This document shows, one piece after another, positions 50,753-61,967 of a stretch of 64,000 bases of DNA; the stretch's first letter is position 1; each line of letters starts with the position of its first letter. The stretch is from NCBI RefSeq assembly GCF_001659605.2, contig NC_035170.2:9104539-9168538 (forward strand), read 5' to 3'. This stretch comes from Manihot esculenta. Its lineage: Eukaryota > Streptophyta > Magnoliopsida > Malpighiales > Euphorbiaceae. Both the position numbers and the translations under genes were made by a program. The notes below the pieces were generated by a model. It worked only from the letters and a program-made list of their open reading frames with translations, was not told the DNA's origin and searched no databases.

Positions 50753-50940
50753 TGAACAAAAAGTAACAACGATAATAGAAAATAGAAGAAAGAAAAACTC
50801 ATGTATATTGCTTGTTTTGTGTTAACTTATGTATATGGAAACTACTAGAACGATCTAGAGGTTATTCTCAACAGAATGCTAACTACTTTCATAACTAACT
50901 ACTCGTTTTCCGCTTAAATTCCCTTTCATAATCTGCTTCA
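50753..50940 (-). repeat. 5' LTR of the copia element (left unit)
   Basis: On the minus strand it starts TGAAGCAGATTATGAAAGGG and ends TTACTTTTTGTTCA (TG...CA), followed directly by a PBS-like sequence. It is 188 bp, a usual copia LTR length. Its copy in the right unit is 58767-58961. Confidence 0.75.
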
Positions 50941-51119
50941 TATGGAAGGCGTGACTTTTCAGTTTAGCATCAGTTTAATATTTTTTAGTTCGACATCAAT
51001 TAGGCATAGAGAGATTGGAGTTCGTCTTTGTGTATTTCCTTGTATGTACCGTTTCATTAATCCATATTTGTTACTCTGCGCTTTATTTACTGGCCGTTAT
51101 TTTTTCATATGGAACCAGG

Positions 51120-51650
51120 AATATCACTGCCAACTTAGCTTACGGAGGTGGTCTTATCAAGGATGAGCATGGAAATTGGGTTTCAAATTTTATGGTTGCG
51201 CTTGGAAGTGCATCGTGCAAAGCTTGGAACAGTTCTGAAAGGCATGAAATTTGTTGTTGATTAATTTGAACATTAATAATATTGTGGTAGAAAGTGATTC
51301 TCAATAGATGGTTGATATCATTGCCAGGAGCAAGCAAGTCTGCTATAGTCACTTCCATTCATAGCTTGATGAATCCCAACTGGAACTTAAAAGTGCAACA
51401 TATGTTGCGAGAAGTCAATTTTTTATGCAGATAAGCTGTCGAAGTGGGCATCGTCTTGCCCCTATGGTTTTCAGTTGTTGAAAGATCCCATGAGGAGTTG
51501 AAGTTTTGGCTTGAGAGAGATATCATGGGTGGTTGTGTTCCTAAACAAGTTGTGTTGAGTTTTGAGCTTGCACCCCTTTTGCCAAAACAATCAAACAGGA
51601 AATCAGGAAAATTAAAGTGGACAAATAAAAAGAAAAGAAAAAATGGATGA
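51120..51650 (+). pseudogene. RNase H (RVT_3-type) remnant of a LINE, left unit
   Basis: An open stretch reads ITANLAYGGGLIKDEHGNWV followed by SNFMVALGSASCKAW, matching the start of the plant RVT_3 RNase H domain ('GG.iRd..G.wv.gF...lG'). Later pieces (about 51300-51560) show HMLREVN and FWLERDIMGG with frameshifts and stops between. The start and catalytic Asp region is eroded. The right unit at 59140-59680 has the same breaks. Confidence 0.65.
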
Positions 51651-52840
51651 GAAAAAATTTTCTCTGATTTCCATGTATTTGTAATTTTGTTTTTATAGGA
51701 CATTATGGATATATAAATAATTTTAATATAAATAATATCCATTTCTTTTTATTTTTCTCTAAATTAAAGAGAAATATTTTTAAATAATAAAATAAAAGTT
51801 TAAACATTTATATTAATTTATATTTATATTCAAAACTTTAAAATTTAGATAATACAGCCTTTTAATTTATCACAATTATAGTAAAGAAATCTAAATTAAA
51901 TATGAAAAAATTAATAGTAAATTATAATATAATCACTAAAGTTTATATTGATAAAATAGCTCATTAATTTAAATTGTATATTAAAAATAAATATATTTTA
52001 TATTTATTATATATAATAATATATTAGTTTGAATAAATATTTATTATAAATAAAATCTTTTATAGAAAATATCATATATAAATATTATATATTAAAATAT
52101 TTCATTGAATGTTTATACTCAATATTAAATTATATGTATTAAAAAATTTTAGTTCATATCAATAATATTAAATAAAATGAAATATTATATTTTAATTTAT
52201 AAAATTTTATTTTTTAAAATTTTTTATTTTGATTGATCTATAATATGTATATATATTAAAAGCATATGATGGGTAAATAATGGATTGTCATAAAATGATA
52301 TTATTAAAATAAAAATATATATATTAGAACTTATTTTATTAGTCAAATAAAATTTTAGAAATTATATTGCAATTAATTATTAATTTTTTAAATTTTAATT
52401 TAATACTCTAATTATAATTACAATAAATTGAAAAAGTATAATTTTATTATTTAAAATTTAAAATATAAATATAAATTATTGTAGATATTTAATTTTTATC
52501 TAATAAATCTAAAATAAATATGAAAAAGAAGATATTTCACATCTATTTATTATTCAAATAAGAGGTATTGTAGAAATTCAATTTTTTTTTTTCTATTCGC
52601 TGCATTTCTCTCATCCAAATAAAGTTCAGAAGATTTTAAACAATATTAACAAAGAAATCTTCGTTAGAGGGAGCATACCTCTACAGTATTTAAGGGAAAA
52701 TTTTGGATACTGCTTCTATTTTATAATTATAAATTTATTTTAATTTTTTCATTTATTGTAAGTCATTTTTTAAAAATATAGTTTATTTATTAATATACTC
52801 ATATTTAAATGCATTAAAAATAAATTTAATTAATTTAATT
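51651..52840. other. AT-rich tail of the left duplication unit
   Basis: About 1.2 kb of low-complexity A/T DNA with no gene. It is repeated almost unchanged at 59680-60858. Confidence 0.6.
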
Positions 52841-53888
52841 AAATTAAACTTGATTTTGTGAAGTCTTATATTAGTTGCATAGCATGAACATCCAAAGGAT
52901 CGTAGTATGCTATAATCTGGTACTCTGTTGTTGAGAAGTTCATAGGGAGTCTTCCAGTTAATGACTGAACTTGGGGTTCTATTTTTAGATAAATGGCATG
53001 TAAGACTACCTCTCCCCAAAAATTCTTTGGCAAAGCTAGAACAAAACATTAAAGCTCTAGCTATTTGAAGAAGGGTTTTATGCTTTCTTTATACAACTCC
53101 ATTCTATTGGGGTGTGTAGGCTGTCATTTTTTGATGGATAATGCCATATACTATTGAAATAATTTCATTGTCTCAAAGCTCAAGAATTATGCTCCATTGT
53201 CTGTCCTTATGTGTTTCACAGTGGTTTTGTATTATGTTTGAATTATTTTGAGAAAGGTAGGGAGGAGTGAATGGACTCGAAATTTATTTTGCATGAGGTA
53301 TGTCCATGTTGATCTACTGTAGTCGTCCACTATGGTTAAGAAATATGAGGTACTTGTAAAAGTAGATCGATGGTAAGGTCCCCAGATGCCTATGTATAAG
53401 AGGTGAAAAATAGTGGGATTGGAGCTTGAGCTTTTTGAAATGGCAATCTTGACTATTTGGCAAGAGGGCATACGTGACATGGTGACATTGATATATCACA
53501 GTTAAAACCATGTACATGATCAAGTTTTGATATGGAAGTGTTAGTGTATATGCCCTATGCCATTATCTTGGACCTATTTGTATGTCATTTTGATTATTAA
53601 TAAAAGAGGTTTTTATCATTATTATTTGTTTGCATGTTACATAATAATGATTATCATCCCTAGTTACTTATTATTATGTTGATAATAATAAAATATAGCT
53701 AGTATGATTATTGATTGACAATCATGAGATGATTATGTATATGTTGATATAATTCAATAATCATAGATACTTGTTAGAGAACAAAGTATTGGATGGATCC
53801 GCATTGAGATCACTACATGGATCATTGTCATAAGTGAATCTCAAAGTAGTTATGTCTTAATCATTTGACTTGAGATTGTCATAGTTTC

Positions 53889-54738
53889 TGATGCGGAACC
53901 CAGGATCAACATGTGATCAAAAACCCCGTCACACAACTTGATAAAAAACAAAACAAAGATATCTTCCAGAAGGTTGCTCTACCACACCCCTAACCAACGA
54001 ATGTGATTAGAAACATGGATAATCAAGCGAAGGTTGCTCTACCACACCCCTAACCAACCATGTGATTAGAAATATAGATAATCAAGCGATTCCAGCTTCG
54101 AGAACGCCACAAGAAATTCTTGATAAGTTAACTAAGCATGGAGGAAATCCATATTAGAACGCCACAAGGTTAAACCTTGATAAGTTACCAAATAATGGAG
54201 AAGAACCAAATATTGTTCATAAAATCATTTTTATTCCCTGCCTTCTCGTGGTTGCCACCTTAAGGGTGTTTTTATAGCCTTCAAACCCTAATTCTATTGT
54301 AGGAAGGTGTAATTACAATATAGGAAGGGTATCTAGTCAAATAGTTAAATTTGAATTACATTAAAGATCATTTTCCTAAATTATCTTGGAGAAATCTCCT
54401 TCCTAAATGGCTGCACGAATTTGGCTTCTAATATAGACCAAATTAATTTAAAACAAATCTCACAAAATACTAAAATACCAAAATAATAAAACTGGCCTAA
54501 ATGCAATTTGGCCATACATGCATTACGCGATCTGAAATTGTGTTGTGCGTCCACATGTGTTGAAGAGAGTCTGATTTGTTTCCTTATTCTCCCATGCTTC
54601 CCAAATATAGTTCTCATCTCGTAAGCCTTGAATTAAGCGATGGTGCCTTGAATTAAGCGATGGTAACTTAATTTGTCATGATTTGGAGTTTCCCTTTTTA
54701 AATCTTTAAAGTATCGTATTATTTTCTTATCCGTATCA
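53889..54738 (-). repeat. 3' LTR of the young non-autonomous element
   Basis: This 850-bp LTR (plus-strand ends TGATGCGGAA and CCGTATCA) is identical by eye to 55153-56002 except for one base (T at about 54351, C in the other). It carries two internal tandem repeats: a roughly 60-bp unit starting GAAGGTTGCTCTACC near 53971 and 54030, and a 20-bp unit GCCTTGAATTAAGCGATGGT near 54625 and 54645. Confidence 0.95.
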
Positions 54739-55152
54739 TTCTCTGCTTCTTCAAAAAGATTCGTCCTCGAATCTGCAACCATAATGATAAGAAAAGAATC
54801 GATCGACATGGGATTCTCCTTGAATTCAATATGATATTTCACGAATAAAACACTAAATTTTGACATCTCTCCTCTTTTTTTTCTTTTTTTTTTCTTTTTG
54901 AAATCAAACAATTGAAATAATTTTTTTTTTTTACTCTTCTTTTTTTTTTTCTTATCTCTCACTTTTTTTTTAAAGAAAAAATCTCACACTGAAATAAAAA
55001 TAAATTCTCTATTTTTTTTTTCATTTTTGTTGAGAGAAATTATAAGATAAACTGAAATAAAAAAAAATAGAGAAAAAATAAAAAGAAACACTTACGAAAT
55101 AAATAAATATAGATAAATAGGAATTTATCTATCACCGTGCTCTGATACCAAC

Positions 55153-56002
55153 TGATGCGGAACCCAGGATCAACATGTGATCAAAAACCCCGTCACACAA
55201 CTTGATAAAAAACAAAACAAAGATATCTTCCAGAAGGTTGCTCTACCACACCCCTAACCAACGAATGTGATTAGAAACATGGATAATCAAGCGAAGGTTG
55301 CTCTACCACACCCCTAACCAACCATGTGATTAGAAATATAGATAATCAAGCGATTCCAGCTTCGAGAACGCCACAAGAAATTCTTGATAAGTTAACTAAG
55401 CATGGAGGAAATCCATATTAGAACGCCACAAGGTTAAACCTTGATAAGTTACCAAATAATGGAGAAGAACCAAATATTGTTCATAAAATCATTTTTATTC
55501 CCTGCCTTCTCGTGGTTGCCACCTTAAGGGTGTTTTTATAGCCTTCAAACCCTAATTCTATTGTAGGAAGGTGTAATTACAATATAGGAAGGGTATCTAG
55601 TCAAATAGTTAAATCTGAATTACATTAAAGATCATTTTCCTAAATTATCTTGGAGAAATCTCCTTCCTAAATGGCTGCACGAATTTGGCTTCTAATATAG
55701 ACCAAATTAATTTAAAACAAATCTCACAAAATACTAAAATACCAAAATAATAAAACTGGCCTAAATGCAATTTGGCCATACATGCATTACGCGATCTGAA
55801 ATTGTGTTGTGCGTCCACATGTGTTGAAGAGAGTCTGATTTGTTTCCTTATTCTCCCATGCTTCCCAAATATAGTTCTCATCTCGTAAGCCTTGAATTAA
55901 GCGATGGTGCCTTGAATTAAGCGATGGTAACTTAATTTGTCATGATTTGGAGTTTCCCTTTTTAAATCTTTAAAGTATCGTATTATTTTCTTATCCGTAT
56001 CA
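55153..56002 (-). repeat. 5' LTR of the young non-autonomous element
   Basis: This is the same 850-bp sequence as 53889-54738. It lies next to the primer-binding site (about 55140-55152), which shows the element is transcribed on the minus strand. Confidence 0.95.
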
Positions 56003-57134
56003 GTTTCCAACATGAGGACTATTATGTTTTGACATAACCAAACATTATCTTTAATCGGACAATCATAAAGGTTATGATTGAGCATAGTAGAAATTATGTA
56101 GAGGATAATGAACAATCAAGATAGGATTTGTCCCTCTCTCTGAGAGAGATATCTTCTGGGTCCCTCGATAAGTGAGACTGAGAAATGCATGGCCGTGCTA
56201 AAATGAATTGATAGTGTGATCAATATCATTTGAATTTATCAGTCTACTTAGAGATCGAGAAATCATAAGTTTGAACATTATAAGTTTGACATTGACCATG
56301 ACTTATGTTCAAACTAGATATCGTGTGACAAATGGATTAATACATGTTCTATTTATTAGGCTTTATTGGACTATTGATCCTCATATTAGTTGGGTAGTCA
56401 TAATGTCTTGCTAGAGCCACTTATGACTTATGGGTCTTGTGGGATTGGGCCTATTGCCAATTAATGTGAGCCTATTGGGTCACACACAAAAGAACGTTGT
56501 TGATGTGTTATGTCATATTAATGGGCTAAAAGCCCAAAGCCCATTAATATAATTAATAATAATAAACTGTTATTATTATTAATCATTAATATAATTAATA
56601 ATAATAAAGTGTTATTATTATTAATCATTTATTATTATGAAATGATAATATTTAAAAGATCTGTAGTTTATCTGTAACTGTTACAAATAAAGGACTATAT
56701 CACATAAGATATTTGAGTATCTGCGAGATTGTGATAGTGGGTCATGAACACAACTCCTTTTAGAAAAAGGAGTTGTGGGAAAAACAAAAGACTGAAACAT
56801 ATAAATACCCCTTCTACGAATTGTGGAAACACATTTTTTAGAAAACTCAGTCTAAAAAGCTGCAGATTGTGGAACACATAATCTATCTATCTTTGAGAGA
56901 GCTAGCACTCTAGAAGGATAGAAGACGTTCGTGTAGATACCATAGAGGGTGTTCGTTTGAAAAAGCAGTACTATCAGTCCGCCATTGTATCTTCTCGACG
57001 AGATTAACAGGTTAGTCTCACATCCTTCTTATGAAATAAAAGAAGCACTCGGATTCTGGGAAAGGAAATCTGAGATTTTATTTTTCCGCTGCGCAATTTG
57101 GGTTGCAATAACCTTGAGATTTCCCAATAGGAAG

Positions 57135-58766
57135 CATGGCCAAATCTGATGTGCCATAGAGAAATATCCTTTTTATTCATTTTGAAATCAATTACATTAT
57201 CACATATATTAGCCTTTTCTGATACATTTCTTATTACAGAGAATGAACTGCTATTGATAGAATGAACTGTTATTAATCTTGTATAATCTTTCATAGAGGT
57301 GTCCTATAGTAACCAACTCTTTAGTCCAAAGGTACTGTAACTCATAGTGATTTGGATAAAAAATCACATAAATATTAGAATCCTTTAGAAGTTATTGAAC
57401 AGATAAGAGGTTGTGTTTGAAACCTGATATGTGAAGTACATTTTGCAATATCAGGTTAGTTTTAAGCTTAACCTCGCCAATCCTTCTAACTTCTTTAGTC
57501 GATCTGTTAAGTAGTAGCATAATTATGGATTTAGTTACAGGCTTGGTATTTTGTAAAAGTGTGAGGGAAGAACACATATGAGATGTAGCACCACTATATA
57601 TGATCTAATTACTAGTATTAATAGAACGATTAGAAACAGAAGAACTTTGAGTGCATTTACCTGTAAATCCAGTAAATTTAGCATAGTTGGCTTCCTGAAC
57701 CTCTTTGCCTTTTATCATCTTGCTCAGTTCTTGCTGAATTATGCTAATGATGGTGGCGGTTAGTTCTTCATTACGGGCTTTGTCTAGCTCAACCTCAACT
57801 GCAGTATCACATGTATCTTCTACAACATTTACAAAATGCTTCACCTTTTTTTGTTTGAACTATTCAGGATATTCGATTAGCTTGAAACAAGAGTCCTTGG
57901 TGTGTCATGTGTTTCTGTAGTAGTCGCAGAAACTTTTGTCCTTCTTTCAATTCTCCCTCCTCTTGAATGATGTTTTGTAATTCGTGTTCTCCCTATTATT
58001 GCCCTGTGTCTTAACCATCATGGCTATGGAACCATCTGCCACATTTAGTATGAAGGTGTTAACCTCTCTTTATTTTTCAACCGTTAATACCGTAACATAT
58101 ACACGGTTCATTAGGGAAAACGAATCCATGAGGAGGATCTAGTTCCTAACGTGATCATATGATGAATTTAGTCTCATAAGGAACTGGATCAATTTGTCAC
58201 TTTCACAGATTTTACTCATATCTTCTACAGCACCAGTAGTACATACAGGAAATGGTTTGACACAGGCTAATTCATCCAAAACTTTCTTGAGTTTAGTAAA
58301 GTAAACCATTACATTCATGTTACCTTATTAGAATGAGCTGATTTCTCTCACAATCTGGTAGATCTGAAGCCCATTGCTGCCTCCAAAGTGTTGAGCCGAC
58401 TCTTTCCATAGTTCATGAGAAGTTGTAGTATACAAAAATGCCTCCATGATTTCTTTGAAAATAGAGTTAAGAATCTAAGAAATCACTATGCTGTCGACTT
58501 TCTACCATTATTCAAAATCCTGAGAGTCTTCCTCAAGTTTTTTATGTTTTCCTGTGACAAAGCCAACCTTATCCTTAGCTCATAGTGCGATCAATATTGA
58601 TCTGCTCCAGGTCAGGTAGTTTTCTCCAGTGAGTCATACGCTCACCAATGCTGCTCCTGGAGAATCAAAATTGTGTAGAATGAGGTGGCCCTTCTGGTTC
58701 GTAGTTGAGATCACGTCGCTGGTACTAGTCATGGCTGCTACAGAAGCTTGATAAGCTCTGATATCA
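57135..58766 (-). pseudogene. Copia gag-protease part, right duplication unit
   Basis: This duplicates the gag, protease and GAG-preintegrase region at 50752-49110. Open pieces include MKDYTRLITVHSINSS at 57294 (minus) and VNVVEDTCDTAVEVELDKA at about 57840. Frameshifts and stops are the same kind as in the left unit. The gag start (MTSTSDVISTTNQKG) is near 58730. Confidence 0.8.
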
Positions 58767-58961
58767 TGAACAAAAAGTAACAACGATAATAGAAAATAGA
58801 AGAAAGAAAAACTCATGTATATTGCTTCTTTTGTGTTAACTTATGACTACAAAAAACGGAAACTACTAGAACGATCTAGAGGTTATTCTCAACAAAATGC
58901 TAACTACTTTCATAACTAACTACTCGTTTTCCTCTTAAATTCCCTTTCATAATCTGCTGCA
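58767..58961 (-). repeat. Copia 5' LTR, right duplication unit
   Basis: This is the copy of 50753-50940, ending in CTGCTGCA on the plus strand, with a few base changes and a short insertion. Confidence 0.7.
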
Positions 58962-59139
58962 TATGCAAGGCGTGACTTTTCAGTTCGGCATCAGTTTAAT
59001 ATTTTTTAGTTCAGCATCAATTAGGCATAGAGAGGTTGGAGTTCGTCCTTGTGCATTTCCTTGTATGTACCGTTTCATTAACCCATATTTGTTACTCTGC
59101 GCTTTATTTACTAGCCGTTATTTTTTCATATGGAACCAG

Positions 59140-59680
59140 GAATATCACTGCCAACTTAGCTTACGGAGGTGGTCTTATCAAGGATGAGCATGGAAATTGG
59201 GTTTCAAATTTTATGGTTGCGCTTGGAAGTGCATCGTGCAAAGCTTGGAACAATTCTGAAAGGCATGAAATTTGTTGTTGATTAATTTGAACATTAATAA
59301 TATTGTGGTAGAAAGTGATTCTCAATAGGTGGTTGATATCATTGCCAGGAGCAAGCAAGTCTGCTATAGTCACTTCCATTCATAGCTTGATGAATCCCAA
59401 TTGGAACTTAAAAGTGCAACATATGTTGCGAGAAGTCAATTTTTTATGCAGATAAGCTGTCGAAGTGGGCATCGTCTTGCCCCTATGGTTTTCAGTTGTT
59501 GAAAGATCCCATGAGAAGTTGAAGTTTTGGCTTGAGAGAGATATCATGGGTGGTTGTGTTCCTAAACAAGTTTTGTGTTGAGTTTTGAGCTTGCACCCCT
59601 TTTGCCAAAACAATCACACAGGAAATCAGGAAAATTAAAGTGGACAAATAAAAAGAAAAGAAAAAATGAATGAGAAAATT
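59140..59680 (+). pseudogene. LINE RNase H remnant, right duplication unit
   Basis: It reads the same as 51120-51650 (AYGGGLIKDEHGNWVSNFMV), with the same stop after CC and the same later frameshifts. Confidence 0.65.
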
Positions 59681-60858
59681 TTTTCTCTGATTTCCATGTA
59701 TTTGTAATTTTGTTTTTTAGGACATTATGGATATATAAATAATTTTAATATAAATAATATCCATTTCTTTTTATTTTTCTCTAAATTAAAGAGAAATATT
59801 TTAAAATAATAAAATAAAAGTTTAAACATTTATATTAATTTATATTTATATTCAAAACTTTAAAATTTAGATAATACAGCCTTTGAATTTATCACAATTA
59901 TCGTAAAGAAATCTAAATTAAATATGAAAAAATTAATAGTAAATTATAATATAATCACTAAAGTTTATATTGATAAAATAGCTCATTAATTTAAATTTTA
60001 TATTAAAAATAAATATATTTTATATTTATTATATATAATAATATATTATTTTGAATAAATATTTATTATAAATAAAATCTTTTATAGAAAATATCATATA
60101 TAAATATTATATATTAAAATATTTCATTGAATGTTTATACTCAATATTAAATTATATGTATTAAAAAATTTTAGTTAATATCAATAATATTAAATAAAAT
60201 GAAATATTATATTTTAATTTATAAAATTTTATTTTTTAAAATTTTTTATTTTGATTGATCTATAATATGTATATATATTAAAAGCATATGATGGGTAAAT
60301 AATGGATTGTCATAAAATGATATTATTAAAATAAAAATATATATATTAAAAATTATTTTATTAGTCAAATAAAATTTTAGAAATTATATTGTAATTAATT
60401 ATTAATTTTTTAAAATTTAATTTAATACTTTAATTATAATTACAATAAATTGAAAAAGTTTAATTTTATTATTTAAAATTTAAAATATAAATATAAATTA
60501 TTGTAGATATTTAATTTTTATCTAATAAATCTAAAATAAATATGAAAAAGAAGATATTTCACATCTATTTATTATTCAAATAAGAGGTATCGTAGAAATT
60601 CAATTTTTTTTTTTCTATTCGCTGCATTTCTCTCATCCAAATAAAGTTCAGAAGATTTTAAACAATATTAACAAAGAAATCTTCGTTAGAGGAAGCATAC
60701 CTCTACAGTATTTAAGGGAAAATTTTGGATACTGCTTCTATTTTATAATTATAAATTTATTTTAATTTTTTCATTTATTGTAAGTCATTTTTTAAAAATA
60801 TAGTTTATTTATTAATATACTCATATTTAAATGCATTAAAAATAAATTTAATTAATTT

Positions 60859-61690
60859 TAAAATAATTTAATAAGTGGAATTGTTTAATTCTAATATATT
60901 GATATAAATTTATAATATATAGTGAAAAGACCAAACAATATTTATTTTTTTTAAATATATGAACTACATTTTTTTTCAATAAATGCAAAAGTAGAATTAA
61001 TCTATTTTTGTAAAAAATCCTTTTTTTTTATAAAAATAAAAAATTTATACTATAAAAAATTAATAAAATTAAAAAATATATATTCCTATGAATTTCTATA
61101 GAGTACTTAACATAATATTTTAATTGTTAATGTTATCAAAAATATATTTTTTGTAATATCATTAATTTTGGTTACATTTAAAAATTATGGTTAAAATTCC
61201 TTATTTTTTAAGAAAAAAATAATTTTTTTTTATTTAAAAAAAAAGGTGGAGAAATATTAATTTCAAATTATAAAAATAAAAAAAAAAAAGAAAATTTTTG
61301 AAATAAGAAAAGTTAAGGAATGAGTGGCTTCCCCACTGCACCTGTAAAATATTTCAATTTCCATCATTCCTTTTAAGGCATTAAAACAATTAAAGGGAAA
61401 TTCAAATTATTTTCCTCTTTTATTTCCTTAAAAGAAATATTTTATTTTCAATCATGAATCATTAGAGTTCCGACGTGCCCACTAAAAAGCTCATGTTTCA
61501 AATTGCAATGATAAAAAAAAGAAGATGCTATATATGACTATGATTTTTCATTATATAGAGCCCACATCTAGCCTATGCACTACTAAATAAATGAGCATAA
61601 TCCATGAGTAATATTATTTCCTCTTGATAATGCTTGACTAGATATAAGTAATAGAGCTAGTGAGAGAGAAGCGAAGCAGTGGAGAGAGTG
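60859..61690. other. AT-rich DNA leading into a promoter-like region
   Basis: A/T-rich to about 61310, then more balanced. A GAGAGA-rich leader at about 61660-61690 resembles a plant 5' UTR. Confidence 0.4.
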
Positions 61691-61706
61691 AGGTAGCGGT
61701 CGTGTG

Positions 61707-61731
61707 ACTTTGACTTTGACTTTGACTTCTA
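61707..61731 (+). promoter_or_regulatory. Four tandem W-box-like TTGACT hexamers
   Basis: TTTGAC is repeated in tandem (TGACTTTGACTTTGACTTTG and continuing). Each unit contains TTGACT, which fits the TTGAC(C/T) WRKY core. It lies just before an ATG at 61731. It may be a simple repeat rather than a working array. Confidence 0.4.
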
Positions 61732-61961
61732 TGAAGATTGTCTCTTTATCTCGGCGATACCTCCATTTATGGAGTTTTTTGTTATTGTTTAATTTTACCT
61801 GTATCTTGACTGTGTTTTGTGAGGTGGATTTGCAGATTTCAGATTGCTTGCTTTTATTGGGTGTTTGTTTTCTTCTCTTGTCGATGGCAGACGAATCATT
61901 GCGAAAGAGATTTGACGAAACTCTTTATATGCATGACATCTATAATTTGATACAGTTCGGT
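61731..61961 (+). CDS. Possible first exon of an unidentified gene
   Basis: The open frame from ATG 61731 (MKIVSLSRRYLHLWSFLLLF) runs through a hydrophobic segment and continues with ADESLRKRFDETLYMHDIYN. It reaches CAGTTCG|GTGAGT, a strong splice-donor-like site near 61960. An internal ATG near 61884 (MADESLRKRFDE) is an alternative start with a more protein-like character. No downstream exon was recognised before 63486. I do not recognise the family. A transcribed non-coding or truncated gene is equally possible. Confidence 0.35.
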
Positions 61962-61967
61962 GAGTAA

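Larger units (their letters stand above)
45490..50940 (-). mobile_element. Ty1/copia retrotransposon, 3'-truncated, with nested solo LTR
   Basis: On the minus strand: 5' LTR (50940-50753), PBS-like TGATATCAGAGC complementary to initiator tRNA-Met with one change, gag (about 50720-49850, degenerate CCHC knuckle near 49900), protease (49640-49500), GAG-preintegrase (49276-49013; KDISLWHIRFGHAS), integrase (about 49010-48480), RT (about 47880-47580, then 46345-45990 with LYGLKQAGRQW and VYVDDVLITGD), and RNase H (about 45970-45500). The RT is split by the solo LTR at 46352-47573. The RNase H end and 3' LTR are lost at the junction with the gypsy fragment near 45490. The left part of gag-pol (from 48423) also exists as a second copy at 52844 onward. 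Confidence 0.9.
48423..52840. repeat. 4.4-kb tandem duplication, left unit
   Basis: This unit matches 52844-60858 in the same order, once the nested insertion at 53539-57129 is discounted. It runs from TTAAACTTGATTTTGTGAAG (48423; repeated from 52844) to TGCATTAAAAATAAATTTAA (about 52811-52830; repeated near 60832). It contains the copia gag-integrase part, the copia 5' LTR, a LINE RNase H remnant and 1.2 kb of AT-rich DNA. Stops and frameshifts are shared with the right unit, so the duplication happened after the transposons had decayed. Confidence 0.95.
53889..56002 (-). mobile_element. Young non-autonomous LTR retrotransposon (TRIM/LARD-like), 2114 bp
   Basis: Two 850-bp LTRs flank a 414-bp interior, with exact TSD GTTTC (53884-53888 and 56003-56007). 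On the minus strand the interior begins right after the 5' LTR with TTGGTATCAGAGC, a perfect primer-binding site for initiator tRNA-Met. It ends with the purine tract GAAGAAGCAGAGAA before the 3' LTR. No gag or pol is left, except a short stretch reading VADSRTNLFEEAEND, similar to the end of the gypsy integrase polyprotein at 44100. It is therefore probably an internally deleted gypsy derivative that needs proteins from another element. It sits inside the older LTR at 53539-57129. Confidence 0.95.
53539..57129 (+). mobile_element. Solo LTR (about 1.47 kb) interrupted by a younger element
   Basis: The outer ends are TGTTAGTGTATATGCCC and ATTTCCCAATA (a usual ...CA end changed to TA). An exact 5-bp TSD, GGAAG, flanks it at 53534-53538 and 57130-57134. 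The left duplication unit has the single, uninterrupted GGAAG at about 49105. The right end has GCTGCGCAATTTGGG and CCTTGAGATTTCCC, a typical LTR right-end style. Subtracting the nested element (53889-56007) leaves about 1.47 kb. No internal region is present. Confidence 0.88.
52844..60858. repeat. 4.4-kb tandem duplication, right unit (with nested insertions)
   Basis: This is the copy of 48423-52840. It carries copia integrase (52850-53533) and protease/gag (57135-58766) pieces, a copia LTR (58767-58961) and a LINE RNase H remnant (59140-59680). It differs from the left unit by scattered point changes and small indels. It is interrupted at 53539-57129 by an LTR that the left unit lacks. Confidence 0.95.

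Noticed and set aside
54840..55080. Lys-rich open frame start (KKKKKKSKKKK)
   Set aside because: It is produced by T-runs on the plus strand. Only its last part (DSRTNLFEE) has meaning, as a relic of gypsy pol.
54381..55881. Identical 78-codon open frames in both LTRs of the young element
   Set aside because: Their identity only reflects LTR identity. The frame has no motif, crosses the LTR's promoter-like region, and gives no sign of selection.
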